From Apis mellifera (taxonomy: Eukaryota; Arthropoda; Insecta; Hymenoptera; Apidae): a stretch of 64,000 bases of DNA. Shown in pieces: positions 12,880 through 24,760 of the stretch. Positions within the stretch are counted from its first letter, which is position 1. Each line of letters begins with the position of its first letter. The translations under genes were made by a program, and so were the position numbers. The stretch spans positions 558,001 through 622,000 of the forward strand of contig NC_037653.1 of the NCBI RefSeq assembly GCF_003254395.2. The letters run 5' to 3'. Below the pieces are notes generated by a model. The model worked only from the letters and a program-made list of their open reading frames with translations, was not told the DNA's origin and made no database searches.

Positions 12880-13480
12880 ATTGACATTCACCAAGAATAG
12901 ATAGTTCCTACGAGAGAGAGTCCTGGACGCGACAAATTCTGCCAATCACTTTCAATCATTGGTCACATACCTTAATTGAGTTTTGAAAATTTTCTCTCAA
13001 GTTAGAATCATCATATTTAAGATAGATATTAAATACGATATTACACTAATAAGATCCCGCCATATATTTTCAAAATAGAAAATAAGTACTATATGCATAC
13101 AATGCATTTACATACAGCGATCTCTTCAATTTTTAATATCTAGTAAAATTTTTGGCACATGCATAATTTCTGAACATCGATAAATCCATCATAATAAGGA
13201 AAAAAGAAGAAAATAAGAAGTTAAATAATACATTGGCTATGTCGATAAAGAAACAAAACGAAAAAACTATATTCATAAATAAAATAGATTATGCAAAAAA
13301 TAATTGCATGACAATTCATCAAATGTCTTTATTTATCGTACTTAGCAATATGTATATCATTTTAGCAAGAAATATCATAGGAAATAAGGTCATAGTTCAC
13401 TGCGAATCTATGGGACAAAAAAAAAATGTATATTATTTAATAATTTTTTCCAGAATGAACTGATTCCAAGAGTATAGATT
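12880..13480. other. transition to satellite array, no gene
   Basis: AT-rich sequence without a supported gene. The open frame at 13233-13463 has no recognisable features. The last part grades into strongly diverged satellite sequence. Confidence 0.4.
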
Positions 13481-13499
13481 AGACAGATAACACATTTGT

Positions 13500-16400
13500 A
13501 GCAGTAAATATGAATTAAAACAAATAAATTCATGATACACATGCTCAAAAAATTAAAGAAACGATATGATAGAAGAAAACGGGGAATACAGCTGTATACT
13601 CATCCCGGCACAGCTGACTGCAGATTGGATAGTCAATCCATTTATATACAGTTGAATATGGATTAAAACAATTAAATTCATGGTGCACATGTTCAAAAAA
13701 TTAAGGAACTAATGTAATGCAAAAAAATGAAGAATATAGCTGAAAAGTCCTTCCCGGCTCAGCTGACTGCAATAGTCCAGATTGGATAGTTAATCAATTA
13801 TAAACAATTATATAAATATGGATTGAAACAATTAAATTCACGGTGCACATGATCAAAAAAGTAAGTAAAGAATGTGATGTAAGAAAACGAAGAATATAGC
13901 TGAACAGTCCTTCCCGGCTCAGCTGACTGCAATAGTCCAGATTGGATAGTTAATCCACTTAAAAACAATTATATAAATATGGATTGAAACAATTAAATAC
14001 ATGATGCACATGTTCAAAATAGTAAATAAAGGATGTATGTAAGAAAAGGAAGAATATAGCTGAACAGTCCTTCCCGGCTCAGCTGACTGCAATAGTCCAG
14101 ATTGGATAGTTAATCAACTTATAAACAATTATATAAATATGGATTGAAGCAGTTAAATTCATGATGTACATGTTCAAAAAAATTAAGCATAGGATGTGAT
14201 GTAAGAAAACGAAGAATATAGCTGAACAGTCCTTCCCGGCTCAGCTGACTGCAATAGTCCAGATTGGATAGTTAATCCACTTATAAACAATTATATAAAT
14301 ATGGAATGAAACAATTAAATTCATGATGCAGATGTTCAAAAAAGTAAGTAAAAAATGTGATGAATAAAACGAAAAATGTAGGCGCAGAGTCTTTACCGGT
14401 TCAGCCGACTGCAATAGTCCAGATTGGATAGTTAATGTATTCATAAACAATTATACAAAATATGGATTGAAGCAGTTCAATTCATGATGTACATGTTCAA
14501 AAAAGTAAGTAAAGAATGTGATGTAAGAAAACGAAGAATATAGCTGAACAGTCCTTCCCGGCTCAGCTGACTGCAATAGTCCAGATTGGATAGTTAATCC
14601 ACTTATAAACAATTATATAAATATGGATTGAAACAATTAAATTCATAATGCACATGTTCAAAAAGGTAAATAAAGAATGTGATGTAAGGAAACGAAGAAT
14701 ATAGCTGAACAGTCCTTCCCGGCTCAGCTGACTGCAATAGTCCAGATTGTATAGTTAATCAACATGTAAACAATTATATAAACATGGAATGAAACAATTA
14801 AATTCTTGATGCACATGTTCAAAAAATTAAGTATAAATATGGATTGAAACAATTAAATTCATGATGCAGATGTTCAAAAAAGTAAGTAAAGAATGTGATG
14901 AAGAAAACGAAGAATGTAACCGTAGACTCCTTTCCGGTTCAGCCGACTGCAATAGTCCAGATTGGATAGTTAATCCACATATAAACAATTATATAAATAT
15001 GGATTGAAGCAGTTAAATTCATGATCTACATGTTCAAAAAAGCAAGTAAAGAATGTGATGTAAGAAAACGAAGAATATAGCTGAACAGTCCTTCCCGGCT
15101 CAGCTGACTGCAATAGTCCAAATTGGATAGTTAATCAACTTATAAACAATTATATAAATATGGATTGAACAATTAAATTCCTGATGCACATGTTCAAAAT
15201 AGTAAATAAAGGATGTACGTAAGAAAACGAAGAATATAGCTGAACAGTCCTTCCCGGCACAGCTGACTGCAATAGTCCAGAATGGATAGTTAATCAACTT
15301 ATAAACAATTATATAAATATGGATTGAAACAATTAAATTCATGGTGCACATGTTCAAAAAAGTAAGTAAAGAATGTGATGTAAGAGAACGAAGAATATAG
15401 CTGAACAGTCCTTCCCGGCTCAGCTGACTGCAATAGTCCAGATTGGATAGTTCATCCACTTATATACAGTTATACAAATGTAGATTGAAACAATTAAATT
15501 CATGATGCACATGTTCAAAATATTAAGCATAGGATGTGATGTAAGAAAACGAAGAATATAGCTGAACAGTCCTTCCCGGCTCAGCTGACTGCAATAGTCC
15601 AGATTGGATAGTTAATCAACTTATAAACAATTATATAAATATGGATTGAAACAATTAAATTCATGATGCACATGTTCAAAATAGTAAATAAAGGATGTAC
15701 GTAAGAAAACGAAGAATATAGCTGAACAGTCCTTCCCGGCTCAGCTGACTGCAATAGTCCAGATTGGATAGTTAATCCACTTATAAACAATTATATAAAT
15801 ATGGATTGAAGCAGTTAAATTCATAATGTACATGTTCAAAAAATTAAGCATAGGATGTGATGTAAGAAAACGAAGAATATAGCTGAACAGTCCTTCCCGG
15901 CTCAGCTGACTGCAATAGTCCAGATTGGATAGTTAATCCACTTATAAACAATTATATAAATATGGATTGAAGCAGTTAAATTCATAATGTACATGTTCAA
16001 AAAATTAAGCATAGGATGTGATGTAAGAAAACGAAGAATATAGCTGAACAGTCCTTCCCGGCTCAGCTGACTGCAATAGTCCAGATTGGATAGTTAATCA
16101 ACTTAAAAGCAATTATATAAATATAGCTTGAAACAATTAAATTCATGATGCACATGTTCAAAAAATTAAGTATAAATATGGATTGAAACAATTAAATTCA
16201 TGATGCAGATGTTCAAAAAAGTAAGTAAAAAATGTGATGAATAAAATGAAAAATGTAGGCGCAGAGTCTTTTCCGGTTCAGCCGACTGCAATAGTCCAGA
16301 TTGGATAGTTCATCCACTTATATACAGTTATACAAATGTAGATTGAAACAATTAAATTCATGATGCACATGTTCAAAATATTAAGCATAGGATGTGATGT

Positions 16401-19400
16401 AAGAAAACGAAGAATATAGCTGAACAGTCCTTCCCGGCTCAGCTGACTGCAATAGTCCAGATTGGATAGTTCATCCACTTATATAGAGTTATACAAATGT
16501 AGATTGAAACAATTAAATTCATAATGCACATGTTCAAAAAGGTAAGTAAAGAATGTGATGTAAGGAAACGAAGAATATAGCTGAACAGTCCTTCCCGGCT
16601 CAGCTGACTGCAATAGTCCAGATTGGATAGTTAATCAACTTATATACAGTTATATAAATATAGATTCAAACAATTAAATTCATGATGCACATGTTCAAAT
16701 ATTAAGCATAAGATGTGATGTAAGAAAACGAAGAATATAGCTGAACAGTCCTTCCCGGCTCAGCTGACTGCAATAGTCCAGATTGTATAGTTAATCAACA
16801 TATAAACAATTATATAAACATGGAATGAAACAATTAAATTCTTGATGCACATGTTCAAAACATTAAGTATAAATATGGATTGAAACAATTAAATTCATGA
16901 TGCAGATGTTCAAAAAAGTAAGTAAAGAATGTGATGAAGAAAACGAAGAATGTAACCGCAGACTTCTTTCCGGTTCAGCCGACTGCAATAGTCCAGATTG
17001 GATAGTTAATCAACTTAAAAGCAATTATATAAATATGGCTTGAAACAATTAAATTCATGGTGCAGATGTTCAAAAAAGTAAGTAAAAAATGTGATGAATA
17101 AAACGAAAAATGTAGGCGCAGAGTCTTTTCCGGTTCAGCCGACTGCAATAGTCCAGATTGGATAGTTAATGTATTCATAAACAATTATACAAAATATGGA
17201 TTGAAGCAGTTCAATTCATGATGTACATGTTCAAAAAAGTAAATAAAGAATGTGATGTAAGAAAACGAAGAATATAGCTGAACAGTCCTTCCCGGCTCAG
17301 CTGACTGCAATAGTCCAGATTGGATAGTTCATCCACTTATATACAGTTATACAAATGTAGATTGAAACAATTAAATTCATGATGCACATGTTCAAAATAT
17401 TAAGCATAGGATGTGATGTAAGAAAACGAAGAATATAGCTGAACAGTCCTTCCCGGCTCAGCTGACTGCAATAGTCCAGATTGGATAGTTAATCAACTTA
17501 TAAACAATTATATAAATATGGATTGAAACAATTAAATTCATGATGCACATGTTCAAAATAGTAAATAAAGGATGTACGTAAGAAAACGAAGAATATAGCT
17601 GAACAGTCCTTCCCGGCTCAGATGACTGCAATAGTCCAGATTGGATAGTTAATCCACTTATAAACAATTATATAAATATGGATTGAAGCAGTTAAATTCA
17701 TAATGTACATGTTCAAAAAATTAAGCATAGGATGTGATGTAAGAAAACGAAGAATATAGCTGAACAGTCCTTCCCGGCTCAGCTGACTGCAATAGTCCAG
17801 ATTGGATAGTTAATCAACTTAAAAGCAATTATATAAATATAGCTTGAAACAATTAAATTCATGATGCACATGTTCAAAAAATTAAGTATAAATATGGATT
17901 GAAACAATTAAATTCATGATGCAGATGTTCAAAAAAGTAAGTAAAAAATGTGATGAATAAAACGAAAAATGTAGGCGCAGAGTCTTTTCCGGTTCAGCCG
18001 ACTGCAATAGTCCAGATTGGATAGTTAATGCATTCATAAACAATTATACAAAATATGGATTGAAGCAATTCAATTCATGATGTACATGTTCAAAAAAGTA
18101 AGTAAAGAATGTGATGTAAGAAAACGAAGAATATAGCTAAACAGTCCTTCCCGGCTCAGCTGACTGCAATAGTCCAGATTGGATAGTTAATCAACATATA
18201 AACAATTATATAAGTATGGATTGAAACACTTAAATTCATGATGCACATGTTCAAAATAGTAAATAAAGGATGTACGTAAGAAAACGAAGAATATAGCTGA
18301 ACAGTCCTTCCCGGCTCAGCTGACTGCAATAGTCCAGATTGGATAGTTAATCCACTTAGAAACAATTATATAAATATGGATTGAAACAATTAAATTCATG
18401 ATGCACATGTTCAAAATAGTAAATAAAGGACGTACGTAAGAAAAGGAAGAATATAGCTGAACAGTCCTTCCCGGCTCAGCTGACTGCAATAGTCAAGATT
18501 GGATAGTTAATCAACTTATATAGAGTTATATAAATATAGATTGAAACAATTAAATTCATGATGCACATGTTCAAAATATTAAGCATAGGATGTGATGTAA
18601 GAAAACGAAGAATATAGCTGAACAGTCCTTCCCGGCTCAGCTGACTGCAATAGTCCAGATTGGATAGTTAATCAACATATAAACAATTATATAAACATGG
18701 AATGAAACAATTAAATTCTTGGTGCACATGTTCAAAAAATTAAGTATAAATATGGATTGAAACAATTAAATTCATGATGCAGATGTTCAAAAAAGTAAGT
18801 AAAGAATGTGATGAATAAAACGAAAAATGTAGGCGCAGAGTCTTTTCCGGTTCAGCCGACTGCAATAGTCCAGATTGGATAGTTAATGTATTCATAAACA
18901 ATTATTTATACAAAATATGGATTGAAGCAGTTCAATTCATGATGTACATGTTCAAAAAAGTAAGTAAAGAATGTGATGTAAGAAAATGAAGAATATAGCT
19001 GAACAGTCCTTCCCGGCTCAGCTGACTGCAATAGTCCAGATTGGATAGTTAATCAACATATAAACAATTATATAAGTATGGATTGAAACAATTAAATTCA
19101 TGGTGTACATGTTCAAAAAAGTAAGTAAAGAATGTGATGTAAGAAAACGAAGAATATAGCTGAACAGTCCTTCCCGGTTCAGCTGACTGCAATAGTCCAG
19201 ATTGGATAGTTAATCAACATATAAACAATTATATAAATATAGCTTGAAACAATTAAATTCATGATGCACATGTTCAAAAAATTAAGTATAAATATGGATT
19301 GAAATAATTAAATTCATGATGCAGATGTTCAAAAAAGTAAGTAAAAAATGTGATGAATAAAACGAAAAATGTAGGCGCAGAGTCTTTTCCGGTTCAGCCG

Positions 19401-22400
19401 ACTGCAATAGTCCAGATTGGATAGTTAATGTATTCATAAACAATTATACAAAATATGGATTGAAGCAGTTCAATTCATGATGCACATGTTCAAAATAGTA
19501 AATAAAGGATGTACGTAAGAAAACGAAGAATATAGCTGAACAGTCCTTCCCGGCTCAGCTGATTGCAATAGTCCAGATTGGATAGTTAATCCACTTATAA
19601 ACAATTATATAAATATGGATTGAAACAATTAAATTCATGATGCACATGTTCAAAATAGTAAATAAAGGACGTACGTAAGAAAAGGAAGAATATAGCTGAA
19701 CAGTCCTTCCCGGCTCAGCTGACTGCAATAGTCCAGATTGGATAGTTAATCAACTTATATAGAGTTATATAAATATAGATTGAAACAATTAAATTCATGA
19801 TGCACATGTTCAAAATATTAAGCATAGGATGTGATGTAAGAAAACGAAGAATATAGCTGAACAGTCCTTCCCGGCTCAGCTGACTGCAATAGTCCAGATT
19901 GGATAGTTAATCAACATATAAACAATTATATAAGTATGGAATGAAACAATTAAATTCTTGATGCACATGTTCAAAAAATTAAGTATAAATATGGATTGAA
20001 ACAATTAAATTCATGATGCAGATGTTCAAAAAACTAAGTAAAGAATGTGATGAAGAAAACGAAGAATGTAACCGCAGACTCCTTTCCGGTTCAGCCAACT
20101 GCAATAGTCCAGATTGGATAGTTAATCAACTTATATAGAGTTATATAAATATAGATTGAAACAATTAAATTCATGATGCACATGTTCAAAATATTAAGCA
20201 TAGGATGTGATGTAAGAAAACGAAGAATATAGCTGAACAGTTCTTCCCGGCTCAGCTGACTGCAATAGTCCAGATTGGATAGTTAATCAACATATAAACA
20301 ATTATATAAACATGGAATGAAACAATTAAATTCTTGATGCACATGTTCAAAAAATTAAGTATAAATATGGATTGAAACAATTAAATTCATGATGCAGATG
20401 TTCAAAAAAGTAAGTAAAGAATGTGATGAATAAAACGAAAAATGTAGGCGCAGAGTCTTTTCCGGTTCAGCCGACTGCAATAGTCCAGATTGGATAGTTA
20501 ATGTATTCATAAACAATTATACAAAATATGGATTGAAGCAGTTCAATTCATGATGTACATGTTCAAAAAAGTAAGTAAAGAATGTGATGTAAGAAAACGA
20601 AGAATATAGCTGAACAGTCCTTCCCGGCTCAGCTAACTGCAATAGTCCAGATTGAATAGTTAATCAACTTATAAACAATTATATAAGTATGGATTGAAAC
20701 AATTAAATTCATGATGCACATGTTCAAAATAGTAAATAAAGGATGTACGTAAGAAAACGAAGAATATAGCTGAACAGTCCTTCCCGGCTCAGCTGATTGC
20801 AATAGTCCAGATTGGATAGTTAATCCACTTATAAACAATTATATAAGTATGGATTGAAACAATTAAATTCATGGTGTACATGTTCAAAAACATAAGTAAA
20901 GAATGTGATGTAAGAAAACGAAGAATATAGCTGAACAGTCCTTCCCGGCTCAGCTGACTGCAATAGTCCAGATTGGATAGTTAATCAACATATAAACAAT
21001 TATATAAATATGGATTGAAACAATTAAATTCATGATGCACATGTTCAAAATAGTAAATAAAGGATGTACGTAAGAAAACGAAGAATATAGCTGAACAGTC
21101 CTTCCCGGCTCAGCTGATTGCAATAGTCCAGATTGGATAGTTAATCCACTTATAAACAATTATATAAATATGGATTGAAACAATTAAATTCATGATGCAC
21201 ATGTTCAAAATATTAAGCATAGGATGTGATGTAAGAAAACGAAGAATATAGCTGAACAGTCCTTCCCGGCTCAGCTGACTGCAATAGTCCAGATTGGATA
21301 GTTAATCAACATATAAACAATTATATAAACATGGAATGAAACAATTAAATTCTTGATGCACATGTTCAAAAAATTAAGTATAAATATGGATTGAAACAAT
21401 TAAATTCATGATGCAGATGTTCAAAAAAGTAAGTAAAGAATGTGATGAATAAAACGAAAAATGTAGGCGCAGAGTTTTTTCCGGTTCAGCCAACTGCAAT
21501 AGTCCAGATTGAATAGTTAATGTATTCATAAACAATTATACAAAATATGGATTGAAGCAGTTCAATTCATGATGTACATGTTCAAAAAAGTAAATAAAGA
21601 ATGTGATGTAAGAAAACGAAGAATATAGCTGAACAGTCCTTCCCGGCTCAGCTGACTGCAATAGTCCAGATTGGATAGTTAATCAACATATAAACAATTA
21701 TATAAGTATGGAATGAAACAATTAAATTCTTGATGCACATGTTCAAAAAATTAAGTATAAATATGGATTGAAACAATTAAATTCATGATGCAGATGTTCA
21801 AAAACGTAAGTAAAGAATGTGATGTAAGAAAACGAAGAATATAGCTGAACAGTCCTTCCCGGCTCAGCTGACTGCAATAGTCCAGATTGGATAGTTAATC
21901 AACATATAAACAATTATGTAAGTATGGAATGAAACAATTAAATTCTTGATGCACATGTTCAAAAAATTAAGTATAAATATGGATTGAAACAATTAAATTC
22001 ATGATGCAGATGTTCAAAAAACTAAGTAAAGAATGTGATGAAGAAAACGAAGAATGTAACCGCAGACTCCTTTCCGGTTCAGCCAACTGCAATAGTCCAG
22101 ATTGGATAGTTAATCAACTTATATAGAGTTATATAAATATAGATTGAAACAATTAAATTCATGATGCACATGTTCAAAATATTAAGCATAGGATGTGATG
22201 TAAGAAAACGAAGAATATAGCTGAACAGTCCTTCCCGGCTCAGCTGACTGCAATAGTCCAGATTCGATAGTTAATCTACATATAAACAATTATATAAACA
22301 TGGAATGAAACAATTAAATTCTTGATGCACATGTTCAAAAAATTAAGTATAAATATGGATTGAAACAATTAAATTCATGATGCAGATGTTCAAAAAAGTA

Positions 22401-24760
22401 AGTAAAGAATGTGATGAATAAAACGAAAAATGTAGGCGCAGAGTCTTTTCCGGTTCAGCCGACTGCAATAGTCCAGATTGGATAATTAATGTATTCATAA
22501 ACAATTATACAAAATATGGATTGAAGCAGTTCAATTCATGATGTACATGTTCAAAAAAGTAAGTAAAGAATGTGATGTAAGAAAACGAAGAATATAGCTG
22601 AACAGTCCTTCCCGGCTCAGCTAACTGCAATAGTCCAGATTGAATAGTTAATCAACTTATAAACAATTATATAAATATGGATTGAAACAATTAAATTCAT
22701 GATGCACATGTTCAAAATAGTAAATAAAGAATGTACGTAAGAAAACGAAGAATATAGCTGAACAGTCCTTCCCGGCTCAGCTGACTGCAATAGTCCAGAT
22801 TGGATAGTTAATCAACATATAAACAATTATATAAGTATGGAATAAAACAATTAAATTCTTGATGCATATGTTCAAAAAATTAAGTATAAATATGGATTGA
22901 AACAATTAAATTCATGATGCAGATGTTCAAAAAAGTAAGTAAAGAATGTGATGAAGAAAACGAAGAATGTAACCGCAGACTCCTTTCCGGTTCAGCCAAC
23001 TGCAATAGTCCAGATTGGATAGTTAATCAACTTATATAGAGTTATATAAATATAGATTGAAACAATTAAATTCATGATGCACATGTTCAAAATATTAAGC
23101 ATAGGATGTGATGTAAGAAAACGAAGAATATAGCTGAACAGTCCTTCCCGGCTCAGCTGACTGCAATAGTCCAGATTGGATAGTTAATCAACATATAAAC
23201 AATTATATAAACATGGAATGAAACAATTAAATTCTTGATGCACATGTTCAAAAAATTAAGTATAAATATGGATTGAAACAATTAAATTCATGATGCAGAT
23301 GTTCAAAAAAGTAAGTAAAGAATGTGATGAATAAAACGAAAAATGTAGGCGCAGAGTCTTTTCCGGTTCAGCCGACTGCAATAGTCCAGATTGGATAGTT
23401 AATGTATTCATAAACAATTATACAAAATATGGATTGAAGCAGTTCAATTCATGATGTACATGTTCAAAAAAGTAAGTAAAGAATGTGATGTAAGAAAACG
23501 AAGAATATAGCTGAACAGTCCTTCCCGGCTCAGCTGACTGCAATAGTCCAGATTGGATAGTTAATCAACATATAAACAATTATATAAGTATGGATTGAAA
23601 CAATTAAATTCATGATGCACATGTTCAAAATAGTAAATAAAGGATGTACGTAAGAAAACGAAGAATATAGCTGAACAGTCCTTCCCGGCTCAGCTGACTG
23701 CAATAGTCCAGATTGGATAGTTAATCAACTTAAAAGCAATTATATAAATATGGCTTGAAACAATTAAATTCATGATGCAGATGTTCAAAAAAGTAAGTAA
23801 AAAATGTGATGAATAAAACGAAAAATGTAGGCGCAGAGTCTTTACCGGTTCAGCCGACTGCAATAGTCCAGATTGGATAGTTAATGTATTCATAAACAAT
23901 TATACAAAATATGGATTGAAGCAGTTCAATTCATGATGAACATGTTCAAAAAAGTAAGTAAAGAATGTGATGTAAGAAAACGAAGAATATAGCTGAACAG
24001 TCCTTCCCGGCTCAGCTGACTGCAATAGTCCAGATTGGATAGTTAATCAACTTAAAAGCAATTATATAAATATGGATTGAAACAATTAAATTCATAATGC
24101 AGATGTTCAAAAAATTAAGTATAAATATGGATTGAAACAATTAAATTCATGATGCAGATGTTCAAAAAAGTAAGTAAAAAATGTGATGAATAAAACGAAG
24201 AATGTAGCCGCAGAGTCTTTTCCGGTTTAGCCGACTGCAATAGTCCAGATTTGATAGTTAATCCATTTATATATAGTTATATAGATATGTATCAAAATAA
24301 TTATATTCGTGATACACATATTCAAAAAATTAAAGAAATGATGTGATGTAAGAAAATGAAGAATATAGCTGAACAGTCCTTCCCGGCTCAGCTGACTGCA
24401 ATAGTCCAGATTTGATAGTTAATCCATTTATATATAGTTATATAAATATGTATCAAAATAATTATATTCGTGATACACATATTCAAAAAATTAAAGAAAT
24501 GATGTGATGGAACAAGGATCATAGCTTTGTAGTCCTTCTCGATTCAGATGACTGCAATAGTTTAATTTGAATAATTAATAGATATGTGTCAGTTGTATAA
24601 ATATGAATTAAAACAATTAAATTCCTGGGGCATATATTCAAAAAATAAAAAATGGGGAATATAATTTTGTAGTCCTGCTCGACTCTGGTGACTGCTATAA
24701 TCTAGATTGAGTAATTAATACATATGTATCTGTTGTATAAATACATATTAATTATTTTAA
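13500..24760. repeat. satellite-like tandem array, about 65 monomers of about 160 bp
   Basis: The marker CTGCAATAGTC recurs about 65 times. Spacing is about 160 bp for roughly 50 intervals and about 215 bp for roughly 15. Each monomer has a GC-richer core (AGCTGAACAGTCCTTCCCGG, then CTCAGCTGACTGCAATAGTC, then CAGATTGGATAGTTAATC) and an A/T-rich remainder ending ATGCACATGTTCAAAA. Type A cores read CCCGGCTCAGCTGAC; type B cores read TCCGGTTCAGCCGAC and are preceded by CGCAGAGTCT. Larger blocks of several monomers repeat between 18.6 and 23.9 kb with roughly 0.9-1.6 kb spacing. Monomers at both ends (13.5-13.8 and 24.2-24.76 kb) are strongly diverged. The 69-residue minus-strand frames that recur through the array are by-products of the repeat. 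The known honey bee satellites are the AluI (about 176 bp) and AvaI (about 547 bp) families; I could not compare sequence. Confidence 0.95.

Larger units (their letters stand above)
11760..12960. other. GC-richer island of unknown function
   Basis: Base composition rises sharply against the AT-rich flanks and CpG dinucleotides are common. The stretch holds the (GGA)n tract and the candidate exon listed separately. The rest (about 11800-12240 and 12440-12600) has no recognisable protein in six frames. In bee-like genomes such islands often mark exons, UTRs or promoters of spliced genes (general knowledge), so an exon or regulatory block of a gene reaching outside the window is possible. Confidence 0.5.

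Noticed and set aside
14241..23899. Recurrent 69-119 residue minus-strand open frames, apparently a family of related small proteins
   Set aside because: They are the satellite monomer read in one frame. The monomer length is not a stable multiple of three, the frames start and stop at repeat variants, and no promoter or domain is seen.
13500..24760. CRISPR-like array
   Set aside because: The units are about 160 bp, adjacent and similar throughout, with no short repeat/unique spacer pattern and no cas genes; the window is eukaryotic.
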